This document shows, in pieces, positions 17,601 through 27,585 of a DNA stretch of 60,543 nt. How positions within the stretch are numbered: the stretch's first letter is position 1; each line of letters opens with the position of its first letter. Under the pieces are notes generated by a model. It did no database searches. It had not been told where the DNA came from and was given only the letters and a program-made list of their open reading frames with translations. Source of the stretch: a virus; IMG/VR virus record IMGVR_UViG_3300044655_001046, positions 1 to 60,543 of that record; one strand, written 5' to 3'. The position numbers and the translations under genes were made by a program.

Positions 17601-20554
17601 TTATTAACATTTGCTTCTTCAGCAATAAAAGCGTCGTTGTTTGCTCGAAAATCTCTAGTAAATATTGTTTGGGTTACAGAAAGATTTTGGGTATTAGCAA
17701 AATTGTTTGCTTGTAAGCTGTTTGAAACAACTATTGGAGAAATTACATTAGTGTTTGCAACAACAAAGTTAGATAATGTTGTTCCTGTTACCGACAATGT
17801 TGATATACCACCAAAAACTGTATTAGTTCTATTTAAATATACTGGCGTTGTCCCTATAGTTATTGCTGAATTTGCGTGTGTATAAACAGAATTTGCATGT
17901 GTATAAGCAGAATTAGAATTTAAGAATGCAGAATTTGCGTGTGTTCTTGTTAGAGAATGTACTCTAGAAGAAGGAACTCTTACGGAACTAGTTTCATTTA
18001 GATTATCAGCAATATCTAACTCTAGCAATAAATTAGTATAAATTTTACTGTTGGCGGTAGAATTAGGAACATCGACTGCTCTCCATCTTAAAGATAGATC
18101 GGACCAAGATATTGCTGCGTCAGAGTTTGCAGAATACCATATACCATTTGCCTCATCTAATTTTCTATTAACAATCAGTTCTGCAGGAATGGTGTTGGTC
18201 CACCAAGAAGGGCTGTTAGCACTTAATCTTATTGATTTACCATCATACTGAGTAGCCCCTAAAACTTTTAAGTCTCCTCCAACAACCATGTTTGAAACTA
18301 TCGAAGCATTATTGAATAGTGCTTCTCTTGAATATACATTATATACAGATGGATTTTGGCTGTTATCTAGATATCCTACACTATTAGCTTGAACTAGATT
18401 TGATGCGTATAAATTGGTAGTATTTGCATTATTTACTACTAAAATGTTAGTATTAGATATAAAATCATTTGTAAATATTCTCTGAGTTACTGATAGGTTT
18501 TGAGTGTTTGCTGCACTATTTGCTTGCAAAATCGCAGTAAATACGTTACTACTACCGTGTAAAGTAGGAGAAGTAACTAATGAATTAGCTGAAACAGTAT
18601 TAGTTATTACATTAGTATTAGATTGAACAGTTTCAGTGACAACTCTAGTATTAGCTTGGACAATACCTGTCACAACTCTAGTATTTGCTAAAACATCATT
18701 AGTTATTACATTAGTATTAGCTTGGACAATACCTGTCACAACTCTAGTATTTGCTAAAACATCATTAGTTATTACATTAGTATTAGATTGAACAGTTTCA
18801 GTGACAACTCTAGTATTTGCTAAAACATCATTAGTTATTACATTAGTATTAGATTGAACAGTTTCAGTGACAACTCTAGTATTAGCCTGAATATATCCAG
18901 AGAATACATTACTACTACCATGTAAAGTAGGAGAAGTAACAACAGTATTAGCAGAAACAGTATTAGAATGAACTATATTATTTGCCTGAACAATACCTGT
19001 TACAACTCTAGTATTAGCCTGAACATATCCAGAAAATACATTACTACTACCATGTAAAGTAGGAGAAGTAACAACAGTATTAGCAGAAATAGTATTAGAT
19101 ATTACGGTATTGTTTGCTTGAACGAATCCTGCAACAACTCTAGTATTTGCTAAAACATCATTAGTTATTACGTTAGTATTAGCTTGAACAATACCAGTAA
19201 CTACTCTAGTGTTAGCTTGAGCGTAGTCGGTATATATGTGGGTGTTCGCTTGAACAATACCAGTAACTACTCTAGTGTTAGCTAAAATGTCGTTTGATAG
19301 TATAGAATTATTAGATTGTAAAGTCGCTGTAATTATTCTAGTATTAGCTAAAGCAGTATCTGTTATAACTCTAGATTGAGATTCAATAACATCAGTAACA
19401 ATTAAATTATTTGCTTTAAGAAATCCTGTATAAACGTTCGAAGAAGCTTGAACTGTAGGAGTAACTATAGAACTATTAGCAGAGATTGTTGCAGTAAATA
19501 TGTTAGTATTAGCTTGAACTATACCTGTAACAACTCTCGTATTAGCTTGAACATAATCGGTGAATACGTTACTGCTACCATGCAACGTTGGAGTAGTAAC
19601 CAAAGAGTTGGCGGAAACGGTATTAGCAATAACGGTATTATTTGCTTGAACAATACCAGTAACGATTCTGGTATTAGCTTGTACATATCCGCTGAATACG
19701 TTACTACTACCATGTAATGTTGGCGAAGTAACTATTGAGTTAGCAGTAACTGTATTAGCAATAACAGTATTATTCGCTTGAACAATACCAGTAACGACTC
19801 TCGTATTTGCAACAGCAACCCCTGTTTGTAAATTTGTATTCGCTTGCAAGTAATCTACAAAGGCGTCATCAGTTACAGAAAGATATCTAGTATTTGCAGA
19901 AGTATTTGCCTGCAATCTATCGGTATAAGATAAACCTATAACATGAGAATTTACAGACACAAATAAATTTCTATTAGTAGAAATATTATTTGCAGCATAT
20001 ATAAAATTATTACTTACCAAATTTCCAACTGTAACGTTCGCAGAAAATTGTGCAGTATTCCCAGATAAATTGTAATAAATTATTTGATTGTTTGCTTGTA
20101 TTAAATTTACATTGGCTGTTTCTAGAATATCTACGCTATTGGCAAATAGAGATTTAGCAAGAGTAACTATACCGTAACTATTGTTAACATTTTCATAACC
20201 AATTCCGGTTAAGTAAGAAGCATAATTTTGATATCCACCAGAAAATATTGAAGTTCCGTTCGAATACAACGTTACGTTATTCGCTCTATCTGTGAGAGAT
20301 AGAGTTTTCCCCACTTCAGCATTATTTTGGACGTATAAACTACTGCCAACACCTTCTACCCTAGTTTCTCTAGAAAATACTGATATCGTATTGGAAAGAA
20401 ACCCAGTTCCAGAACTTGATATAGAAAAAGTTCCAGAAGGTTTATCCCAATCATAAAACCCCAAATATTGCCAAGCGTTTACTAGGTTATTTGCGGTTCT
20501 TACTAAATCACCGAAAGTATTAGAGAAATAGATATTGGTTATATTATTTGCCAT
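14687..20554 (-). CDS. Giant tail fibre with tandem repeats and C-terminal S74 chaperone
   Basis: A 1955-residue fibre. After a conserved N-terminus (NNITNIYFSNTFGDLVRTANN) comes a long repeat region, about residues 240-660, built from units such as QANTRVVTGIVQANT-NVITNDVLANTRVV and SPTLHGSSNVFSGYV. This is followed by beta-rich blocks duplicated in the second half (FSAGTITASLSGNAS, ATTWAVDATTTNTANKIVARDGS). The last about 105 residues are a peptidase S74 chaperone (AYSDKTLKKDVITLENSLDKVL, then IGVIAQEVQEVLPEVV and a terminal coiled coil [14 protein letters not shown]). In the family the chaperone trimerises the fibre and cleaves itself off. The start overlaps the end of the 76-residue gene by 11 bases. 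Likely a main long fibre or whisker. Confidence 0.9.
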   Translation of the reverse strand: MANNITNIYFSNTFGDLVRTANNLVNAWQYLGFYDWDKPSGTFSISSSGTGFLSNTISVFSRETRVEGVGSSLYVQNNAEVGKTLSLTDRANNVTLYSNGTSIFSGGYQNYASYLTGIGYENVNNSYGIVTLAKSLFANSVDILETANVNLIQANNQIIYYNLSGNTAQFSANVTVGNLVSNNFIYAANNISTNRNLFVSVNSHVIGLSYTDRLQANTSANTRYLSVTDDAFVDYLQANTNLQTGVAVANTRVVTGIVQANNTVIANTVTANSIVTSPTLHGSSNVFSGYVQANTRIVTGIVQANNTVIANTVSANSLVTTPTLHGSSNVFTDYVQANTRVVTGIVQANTNIFTATISANSSIVTPTVQASSNVYTGFLKANNLIVTDVIESQSRVITDTALANTRIITATLQSNNSILSNDILANTRVVTGIVQANTHIYTDYAQANTRVVTGIVQANTNVITNDVLANTRVVAGFVQANNTVISNTISANTVVTSPTLHGSSNVFSGYVQANTRVVTGIVQANNIVHSNTVSANTVVTSPTLHGSSNVFSGYIQANTRVVTETVQSNTNVITNDVLANTRVVTETVQSNTNVITNDVLANTRVVTGIVQANTNVITNDVLANTRVVTGIVQANTRVVTETVQSNTNVITNTVSANSLVTSPTLHGSSNVFTAILQANSAANTQNLSVTQRIFTNDFISNTNILVVNNANTTNLYASNLVQANSVGYLDNSQNPSVYNVYSREALFNNASIVSNMVVGGDLKVLGATQYDGKSIRLSANSPSWWTNTIPAELIVNRKLDEANGIWYSANSDAAISWSDLSLRWRAVDVPNSTANSKIYTNLLLELDIADNLNETSSVRVPSSRVHSLTRTHANSAFLNSNSAYTHANSVYTHANSAITIGTTPVYLNRTNTVFGGISTLSVTGTTLSNFVVANTNVISPIVVSNSLQANNFANTQNLSVTQTIFTRDFRANNDAFIAEEANVNNKLVVSGLTGQIDLKPLSTNVRIWDNNNSNYHEIVTGDTTANYLLNLAAGNTTLVPGTMVPTSLTITASGGIATDATTNLSVNRQFQLTGQARSLHDLATTGLFTRNSAGSIISRSIAVSGTGISITNADGSAGNPTITSNATSANTVSTIVARDASGNFSAGTITASLSGNATSSSKVNSILTRGTYLTGSNFDGSAATTWTVDATTTNTANKIVARDGSGNFSAGTITAALSGNASTATTLQTARNINGVSFNGSANILVPNLFGTNGTTTLNTVGVTSGVNYATITNAANGSPVLISTEGQFDSNVGLTISTKGTGAITLDTGVGLGAIDLKPGTSTVRIWDTNNTNYWEFITSDVTSNYSVTLPVGNVVLTAGTMVPTSRTLTIANGTGITGGGSATDLSTNRSWTIGLTGQALNLHDMTTTGLFTRTSSGTITARSIAVSGTGISITNADGSAGNPTIASNATSANTVSTIVARDGSGNFSAGTITSSYFNSSDNSVTTGVTGIISKTSDNFYRTASAAAVASFISGQTMNINGTATGIGGAGTVSVSTGSFSSTLSVTGQFSSSTRILATGSQASSSLGTSTGSLGGIEIQGPNSSSAAFIAFHRPGAYATYFGLGTNNRLQVGGWSAATSSWNIPYSTLGIAFDNTDQAGTPARVWGGTNDATTWYEYTPATLTVGSYLTGSNYTGYNATTWAVDATTTNTANKIVVRDGSGNFSAGTITASLSGNASTASKVNNILTRGTYLTGSNFDGSAATTWAVDATTTNTANKIVARDGNGQITATTAIIGTSEFSSVGTIELGRQGTGDRGALIDFHSAGTPGQYDYHARIIKDVGANGNFWMSNIGSGNTGMSAGTGTAILSPSGDFTASGNVTAYSDKTLKKDVITLENSLDKVLNLRGVSFTKIDSNKKGIGVIAQEVQEVLPEVVVENSDGILSVAYGNIVGVLIEAIKEQQKQIDELKSKIGN

Positions 20555-20774
20555 TAGTTTTATCCGATATTAATTGAATTAGCATAGATTTAATATCACC
20601 TATGTCGTTTTTTAACGAATCTATCTCATTATTTATATTAGCAATTTCTGTCTTTTGTATATGTAACATTTTCGCTTTCATGAAATATTCTTCTCTGGCG
20701 CTTCTATCAGTATTAAGAAGCGCCATAGATTCTGTATCCCTAATAAAGTTTCCTTCCTCAGTTTTTACTAACAT
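20544..20774 (-). CDS. Small coiled-coil virion or assembly protein
   Basis: A 76-residue protein with a charged N-terminus (MLVKTEEGNFIRDTESMALLNTDRSAREEYFMKA) and a C-terminal heptad region (NINNEIDSLKNDIGDIKSML). It starts 2 bases after the stop of the giant DUF4815 gene and overlaps the start of the 1955-residue fibre by 11 bases, so translation is coupled to both. Similar short proteins are found next to the DUF4815 gene in marine T4-like phages. A chaperone or linker between the baseplate protein and the fibre is a reasonable guess from position; nothing in the sequence proves it. Confidence 0.7.
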   Translation of the reverse strand: MLVKTEEGNFIRDTESMALLNTDRSAREEYFMKAKMLHIQKTEIANINNEIDSLKNDIGDIKSMLIQLISDKTNGK

Positions 20775-20775
20775 A

Positions 20776-23700
20776 TTACCTCATTCCAGTTCCAGCAGGA
20801 AGAGCAATTGCCCTAATATCAGTTAAGAAAGGAACATATGTAGGATCTGTAGTTGTCATTACCACCTTAATAGCAAATTGGTTAAATGTTGAATATGTTG
20901 CTCCAGAACTACTGGTGTAAACAATATTATTATTAGCTATATTATCCTTACCTGGAGCAGCAACATATTCAATTAAATCTGTTCTTGTAGAGGAAACCCT
21001 ATTAGTAGAAGAAATTGGAGTCATTATTTGCCAAGTTCCATCATCAAATTTTTGTTCGTCTTCTCCAGAAAGAATCTTATAATAAACATATATTTCTGTA
21101 TTCAATGGTTTATATGCAGTATAATAAACTCTTAGATCTCCGGCTTCATCTCCAGGAGCAAGAACAACCCGTTTAGAAATATATTTTGCCAGACCGTTTC
21201 CTGTTCTAGTACAAGTTTCGCAATTTATAATAATCGCGGGTTTTCCATTTTCAAATCTTGGTTCTCCATCGATATAGAAAGTTTGATTCGTCGAAGTTCC
21301 AAATACATTATTAGAAACCGTAACCCAACCATTGGCATTGTTTGCAGAAACTACTGTTGTAACAAACGAACTATTACCATTAGATATAGATTGACCATAC
21401 CAAATAGAACCATTAGCAATGCTCCCATTTTCTGTTTTAAATATGATATTATCATTACCAGATACAGTATTTGCAGTAGATATTGTAGAAAGATATAATT
21501 TAGGTCTTACTGCATAATTACGTCCATTATTAGCAAATACTATTTTAGAAATAGAATTTCCATTAGACGGATCAACAACAACGTCTGCAAGTGCACCAAC
21601 CCCATAACCATCAGCTTCTATTCTTACTCCAGTAGTCGTGTTGGAGTAATTTTTACCCCCATCAACAATATTGATATTATAATCATATACTCCTAGATCG
21701 TTAATCAACCATTTTGTTGTATATAAAGAAACACCATCATCAGAAATCATGGGGCTAACCCATTTATTTGAAGATGTTAATTGCGCAGTCATAACTAAAG
21801 AATTATTACTATTTCCAGCAATAATTCTAGCACCCCTACCATCAGTTAAAAACTGATCAGCAGAAGGAGTTCCATACCTACCAGGATTAATAGGAGTTTT
21901 TGTTCCTGTTAACAACCAAGTATTTTTTGGTGTTGTATCATAAGAATAATTTATTTTAGTCTGTGTTGGAGTGAAATCCGAAGTTGATAGATTCAACTTA
22001 TCATATTCAATAGAATTTCTTTGCGAGAATACAGAATATGTTGTATTAGCAATAACTTGTAAATCATCTTTAAAATACGCAGAAGCAAAATCTATTGGCT
22101 TAGATCTTGGGGCGCTTTTTGGGATGACAAAATCAATATTCGGAGTTTTGGAAACGTCGAATTCACAAGCATCAATGGTAAACATTAACGATTTTGTTTG
22201 TTCAGCGCTCCAAGTTATTGCGTTTTGAGATACAAATAACGTTCCAACATATGGATTAGAACTCAATTTAGCTGTTGTTTGTGGGTCTGGGTCTGTTGGA
22301 AGATTTTTTGAAGTTGACGCCAACGCAAAATCGTTTTGAGCAGCCAACCAGCAAGTATACTCCAAAGAAGAAGATCTAACAACAAATGCGTACAAAATGT
22401 CGGGTTTGATGTATACTGGAACATCAAATTCAAATGTTGTTTTTGAATTTTGATCCAAGTAATGAGGTCTTTCGGAAGTATTTACAACTAATGGGTCTAT
22501 GATGACTTTAGAATTTTCAAGAACCTTTGATGTAGGATACCCATTTAATGTTTCAACCAAATAAATATAAATTGGTTGATCTATAGACCTTGTTCTAAAA
22601 AATAGACTTAAAGATTTTAAGAAAACCCCATTAGGATATAAATTTCCTTCGACGATAAAAGATTGACACAAAGGGTCTTCTGGTGGTGGAGGAGGTGGAG
22701 GTGGGGCAATATATTCTTGCTCCTTCCTAGTAGAACTCTTGTTGATTTTATCCGTTTCTGTCCATCCAGGTATTTTTGACGCAAATTGTAAACTTTGACT
22801 TTGCGTCGCCAAGTTTGAAGCAAAGAAGGACGATTCTGCGTATGTTGTAGCAGAATTTGCATTACCATCAATACCATTATCCACTCTGAAAACTTTAGTT
22901 CCAGAGAAAAACTTACCACCAGGAACTTTAAATATACCACAAAACATACCATTAACAGAAGACATAAACGGCATTGGTTCTGAGAAATTAACTGGGTTAT
23001 TTCTTGAAGTTGCTAATGGTGTAGAAGCAGAAGTTTTGAAAATAGAAGTATTTCTACTTATAGAGTAAATAGTGGCAGAAGAAATTTCTACATTTATTGT
23101 TGTGGATAATGTTGCTACTTTAGTAGACCCATTATAAGCAGAAATTACTGCAGAACTGCTCCATTCGTCATTTATTGGATTTGGATTGAAAATAGTAACA
23201 ATAGCATCTTTATAAAAATTATTAGTAGAAGAAGCCATTGACGATAAAGTAATTGAAGTTACTCCCAATTGCCTACGAACCGTTCTCTTAAATAGGGTTT
23301 TTGGTAAATATGTATTATTATTTTGACCCAAAGATTCTGCTCTACTTATTGCTGAATAGTCTCTCCCGGTTTCGTCTTCGTATAAATCTGCTGTTTGCGC
23401 AGTTCCTCCAGAAACAGCCCCTAATAATCCAGACGAATGTAACGTTTCTACTAAAACGCCAGAAGCGGTTGTCCTAGAAAAACTTCCGTTTGTATTAAAT
23501 ACGCCAACATTAATCGAATTGGTGTCTGGAGCCGCATATCTTGTAATACCAATATCTCCAACAACATATAGGTATTGGTGAAGCATTCTTAGTCTTAGAG
23601 TCGTTAGAGCACCAGAAGGAAATCTAGAAACTGGTTCATATGCAACCCCGAGTATTTTTCCTGTAGGAACGAAAACCCCTGCAGATAAATAACCAATAAC

Positions 23701-26700
23701 ATCACCTTCTTTAAATTCTCCACCAGAAACCGCAACTTTTAGAAGATTTGGTAATCTGACGTTTTCGTTAATGTTTACGTTATCGAAATAACAATTTAGC
23801 GGGGTATTAATTAATAAACCTTTAGTTTTAAACTCAATTTCTTGCGCTCGAACAAAGGGCATTATATTAATATCTGTAATGAAATCGTTGGTTTCTATAA
23901 AGTTTGTATTTAAATCTTTGTAGTATCCATATAAACTATCCCTCGATTCTTGCCAAGTTTTTAGGAACTCTTTTGTTATAGTAGTACCACCAGCAGAATC
24001 AACTATTCTAGTTGTATCAACCAATTTTTCTGTAGTAGTTCCAGCAACGAGTTTCCAATCAGACTGACTTAAAAGATTTACTTGATCGGATGGTTCATAG
24101 AATTTAAACGCTGGGTCGGCTATCAATAAACTTGGTAGTTTTAAGTTATCGACATAAGTATCCATTGGAGGGGACAAATCCAAGTCTCCAACAACATCAA
24201 TAACAGCAACAGGGTTGACGTTTATAGTTCTGCTTGCTAGTTTTTGTTCAATAACTGGTTTTTTTGTAAATGGTAACGTGTAGAATTTATTTGTTTTGTT
24301 GCTTGTTATTGCAAAATCTGTTAATTGAGAATTATCAATCGCTCCCATATTTCTAGAAAGAGCAGAACACTGCAACTTCCAATTTTCTACTGTATGTGAA
24401 GCAGTTAAAGACCTTTCAAGTTTTAATACAGCGCTATTGAAGTCGTAATTTGCAGTATCAGAAGCAGAGAATCCAGTAAAATCATCTGCTAGTATACCAT
24501 ATTTAAACCTATTTAATCCGTTTTCGTCTGGAATTTGTAAAGATTCCGCGTTCTTTTCTAATAAACTTAGGGAAGTATAATATTCAATATTATTAACTCT
24601 CTTTTCCAAATCGGAAATGTTCTTCATCTTCCATGTTTTATGGGCTATTTTTTGAATTGCAATATTTGTTACTTTTGAATTTTCTCCAGTTATATATGCT
24701 GTATATGGGTCTAAATTTATTTTGGCAATATCCATAGAAGCATCTGGTATGGTTGGAAATTTTGGATATTGCGCAGGAACTCCTTGTACGATTTCAAATG
24801 TTCTATCTTTTGTTAATATTAAAATGTCCTTTCTACCTAGATAGTATTCATAATCTCCAGTAAATGCAGTTAGGTAATTTGGAACAATGTAATCTTTATC
24901 AAAAACGAAATTTGCATCTCCATTTTTTCTGGTTGGTCTGAAGTCAATACTATCAGACGCACTATATACATCGCCATTTTTAGCGGTATAATTAGAATTT
25001 AATACTTCGGAATATTCTTCTTTTCTTACACCCTTAAAATAAGACATTACGCTAAAGTAACCTATATCACCAGAATGTGAATAGTAATCGAATATTACTA
25101 ATAAATTACCTTTTCTTATTGGAGCGCCAAAATTTAATTGAATATATGCGTGATCATAATACGAATCTTTTTGTCCACTATTAAAAGTGTAATATTTCGT
25201 AACGTCTGTTACATTAGTTAAAGTGGAATTCGGGGCTGTTGAAGAATTTGCTGTTTCATATATTTTAAGAATCCTTTTTACGTCACAAACATATAAACTT
25301 TGTATTTGTGTTATTGGTACTAATTCTGCAAAGGGAATATAAACTTGACCTAAAGCCGAATTAAATCTAATATTACCTTTATCGACAACAGAAGTTCCTG
25401 TTGAATAGTAAGAAGTATTGCCTTGGTATAATTCTTTAGTTCTTAAAATATTCGTAGCGTCGGCATTATTGACGTTTAATTTAGAAATAATATCAATATC
25501 AAAAGAAATATTACCGAGATTAGAAATTTCTAATTTAGCAGACTGTCTGTTAGTTGGTTCTACAATAACTTTTCTTGAAATCGTGTCAAAGGTCAAAATT
25601 TGTCCATTAGCACTTCTTGACACTATAAAATTCGATTTTATTTGATCTGCACTTAAAGAACCAGAACCAGAGAAAGTCGTTGAATTTGGCGCCGTTAAAT
25701 ATAATTCCAATTTACCATTAGCGAATTGTAAAGATTGGTCTGCGTATAGATATGTTCCCTGATAACTGGTATCTGTTAATTGTTTAACATAAGAATGTCC
25801 AAGGTTCCACACCATTTCTGGATCGCTTGGCTCGACCAATTTGGCATAACCAGTAGAAAACCCTCTTTCTTTACCGTGTTGAGAATTTATATTACTTCTT
25901 ATCGTTTTTGACACGGGAGAAGTGGATAGTACAATACTTTCTGCGTCTTTTATGCCAAAATTTAGTGTGTATTTTGAAGTGGAATCTATTCTTTCAGAAA
26001 AATTTGAGCTAACTACAATCATGCCGCTAGAGTAAGATTCGACGATTGTTCTAGTATCTCCGGCACTAGACCCAGAAGTAATAGAAACCGTAACTCCAAC
26101 ATAAGCATTTGCAGTAGTAGTAAAAGTTCCAGACTGTAACCATAAACGGTCAAATGTTGGTGCAGTATTCGCCGCAGCCCCATTTATGTTTCTTGTTTGT
26201 ATATCGGTAACAAACATTTTATAAACGATAGAATCTGGATTAGAAATATCGCCAGAATATTGTTCTAAGTTCCTCACATAAGAAGTTCCGACTAAAGTTT
26301 TATTATATTCTGTGGTTGAAGAAACATTTATATTATTATAAGGTACGCAATGAATATCTACTTTTGGTAATTTCGTTATTTCGAAAAACCCTTCTAAATT
26401 ATCAACATAGAAATAGTTTCCATACTCAAAATATACAGTCGCATTATTACTAGATTCTGTTGTTCTTGCTCTTTGACCAAGAATGCCAATATCAGATTGA
26501 TTTTCTACTCTATACCCATTTACATAAGCAACACCCTTTCCTACAGTCATAATATAAGAATTTGCGTCTGCTGGATTTATTTTTGGCGTAAATGCGAAAT
26601 CGTTTACAATATAGTTTCCGTTTGTTTCTGAAGTCCTTTTGGCGAAATAATCATCAATAACAGAATATACAGTATTGTTTACTTGCTTTTTTATTTCTCC

Positions 26701-27543
26701 TTCTTCCATTCTGACCAATTCAATGAAGCTTTGGTCGTCACCAATGGATAAAGGTCTGGTTTCTAAATCCAATTCAATGACGTATCTATCTGCGCCAGGA
26801 GCCTGATAATTGGATGCACCAATAGCTGGATCTAATAAAGAAGGGTCGTCAACATAATCATAAACTGTTTCGTTTATATTTAAACCCACTCTTAATGTTG
26901 GTTTATTTCCATACTTATCAAGAATTGCAATTTGCGGTTGAACTCCAACAAAATTACCAATAGTATATTTTGAATAAGTTCCGTCTGGATTTTGAATATT
27001 TGAGTAACTATATCCATTTACGACAAAGAAAACCCCTTCTGCAATATGAGCGACAGAAGATTTTCCAGAATGATTTGCTGAAGTTAATTGTGCAGTAAAA
27101 TTAGAATCGTCAGCAGAATAAATTATATCTCCAGCATCAAATTGTTGTCCGGAAATATAAGAAACAATTAAAGTTGGGGCTTCTGCGGAAACTTCGTTAA
27201 CAAAAGTTTCTTCTGCTACTGCAAGAACTCTAGCAATAACAGTTCCAGTATCGTCCCTAATGATTCTATTGAGAAAATTATTTACATCAATAGAATTTTC
27301 TTCATATTCTGGTAATAGTCGAAGATAATAACAATCGGTATTGATGGTTACATTACCTCCAGTTACTGGGGTATTTTGTGAAAAAATATGAAATGCAAAT
27401 TTGGAAATTTGATCCTGTAAAATCGTTTGGGATTGAGTCAATTCCCTTGCCTGAATCGCTTTTCCAGGTTTGAAAAGAATTCTGTGAAAATGTTTATTAG
27501 GATCGAAATCGTCTCTGTACGGCTCAACATTAAAATTTAGCAT
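20776..27543 (-). CDS. Giant baseplate-associated structural protein, DUF4815 N-terminus
   Basis: A 2255-residue protein. The first about 400 residues (FNVEPYRDDFDPNKHFHRILFKPGKAIQARELTQSQTIL) match the DUF4815 family of phage structural proteins, encoded beside gp8 in many T4-like cyanophages. Later regions are beta-rich. Eight consecutive prolines near residue 1610 (22685-22708) form a probable hinge before a jelly-roll-like domain (SFIVEGNLYPNGVFLKSLSLFF). Near the C-terminus are a GGKNY/NNGRNY repeat domain also seen in gp6 and gp8, and a final domain with cysteines ENGKPAIIINCETCTRTG. It is transcribed after gp8, possibly from a late-like promoter at 27576-27583. Its place suggests a peripheral wedge or fibre-attachment protein that may replace T4 gp10-like functions; this is inference. 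Confidence 0.8.
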   Translation of the reverse strand: MLNFNVEPYRDDFDPNKHFHRILFKPGKAIQARELTQSQTILQDQISKFAFHIFSQNTPVTGGNVTINTDCYYLRLLPEYEENSIDVNNFLNRIIRDDTGTVIARVLAVAEETFVNEVSAEAPTLIVSYISGQQFDAGDIIYSADDSNFTAQLTSANHSGKSSVAHIAEGVFFVVNGYSYSNIQNPDGTYSKYTIGNFVGVQPQIAILDKYGNKPTLRVGLNINETVYDYVDDPSLLDPAIGASNYQAPGADRYVIELDLETRPLSIGDDQSFIELVRMEEGEIKKQVNNTVYSVIDDYFAKRTSETNGNYIVNDFAFTPKINPADANSYIMTVGKGVAYVNGYRVENQSDIGILGQRARTTESSNNATVYFEYGNYFYVDNLEGFFEITKLPKVDIHCVPYNNINVSSTTEYNKTLVGTSYVRNLEQYSGDISNPDSIVYKMFVTDIQTRNINGAAANTAPTFDRLWLQSGTFTTTANAYVGVTVSITSGSSAGDTRTIVESYSSGMIVVSSNFSERIDSTSKYTLNFGIKDAESIVLSTSPVSKTIRSNINSQHGKERGFSTGYAKLVEPSDPEMVWNLGHSYVKQLTDTSYQGTYLYADQSLQFANGKLELYLTAPNSTTFSGSGSLSADQIKSNFIVSRSANGQILTFDTISRKVIVEPTNRQSAKLEISNLGNISFDIDIISKLNVNNADATNILRTKELYQGNTSYYSTGTSVVDKGNIRFNSALGQVYIPFAELVPITQIQSLYVCDVKRILKIYETANSSTAPNSTLTNVTDVTKYYTFNSGQKDSYYDHAYIQLNFGAPIRKGNLLVIFDYYSHSGDIGYFSVMSYFKGVRKEEYSEVLNSNYTAKNGDVYSASDSIDFRPTRKNGDANFVFDKDYIVPNYLTAFTGDYEYYLGRKDILILTKDRTFEIVQGVPAQYPKFPTIPDASMDIAKINLDPYTAYITGENSKVTNIAIQKIAHKTWKMKNISDLEKRVNNIEYYTSLSLLEKNAESLQIPDENGLNRFKYGILADDFTGFSASDTANYDFNSAVLKLERSLTASHTVENWKLQCSALSRNMGAIDNSQLTDFAITSNKTNKFYTLPFTKKPVIEQKLASRTINVNPVAVIDVVGDLDLSPPMDTYVDNLKLPSLLIADPAFKFYEPSDQVNLLSQSDWKLVAGTTTEKLVDTTRIVDSAGGTTITKEFLKTWQESRDSLYGYYKDLNTNFIETNDFITDINIMPFVRAQEIEFKTKGLLINTPLNCYFDNVNINENVRLPNLLKVAVSGGEFKEGDVIGYLSAGVFVPTGKILGVAYEPVSRFPSGALTTLRLRMLHQYLYVVGDIGITRYAAPDTNSINVGVFNTNGSFSRTTASGVLVETLHSSGLLGAVSGGTAQTADLYEDETGRDYSAISRAESLGQNNNTYLPKTLFKRTVRRQLGVTSITLSSMASSTNNFYKDAIVTIFNPNPINDEWSSSAVISAYNGSTKVATLSTTINVEISSATIYSISRNTSIFKTSASTPLATSRNNPVNFSEPMPFMSSVNGMFCGIFKVPGGKFFSGTKVFRVDNGIDGNANSATTYAESSFFASNLATQSQSLQFASKIPGWTETDKINKSSTRKEQEYIAPPPPPPPPEDPLCQSFIVEGNLYPNGVFLKSLSLFFRTRSIDQPIYIYLVETLNGYPTSKVLENSKVIIDPLVVNTSERPHYLDQNSKTTFEFDVPVYIKPDILYAFVVRSSSLEYTCWLAAQNDFALASTSKNLPTDPDPQTTAKLSSNPYVGTLFVSQNAITWSAEQTKSLMFTIDACEFDVSKTPNIDFVIPKSAPRSKPIDFASAYFKDDLQVIANTTYSVFSQRNSIEYDKLNLSTSDFTPTQTKINYSYDTTPKNTWLLTGTKTPINPGRYGTPSADQFLTDGRGARIIAGNSNNSLVMTAQLTSSNKWVSPMISDDGVSLYTTKWLINDLGVYDYNINIVDGGKNYSNTTTGVRIEADGYGVGALADVVVDPSNGNSISKIVFANNGRNYAVRPKLYLSTISTANTVSGNDNIIFKTENGSIANGSIWYGQSISNGNSSFVTTVVSANNANGWVTVSNNVFGTSTNQTFYIDGEPRFENGKPAIIINCETCTRTGNGLAKYISKRVVLAPGDEAGDLRVYYTAYKPLNTEIYVYYKILSGEDEQKFDDGTWQIMTPISSTNRVSSTRTDLIEYVAAPGKDNIANNNIVYTSSSGATYSTFNQFAIKVVMTTTDPTYVPFLTDIRAIALPAGTGMR

Positions 27544-27575
27544 TTAACTTTTCCTTCAGTAAAGATGTTTTTAAC

Positions 27576-27583
27576 TATTTATT
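27576..27583 (-). promoter_or_regulatory. Late-like promoter AATAAATA for the DUF4815 gene
   Basis: AATAAATAG on the minus strand, one base from consensus, 33 bases before the ATG at 27543. Confidence 0.5.
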
Positions 27584-27585
27584 TG

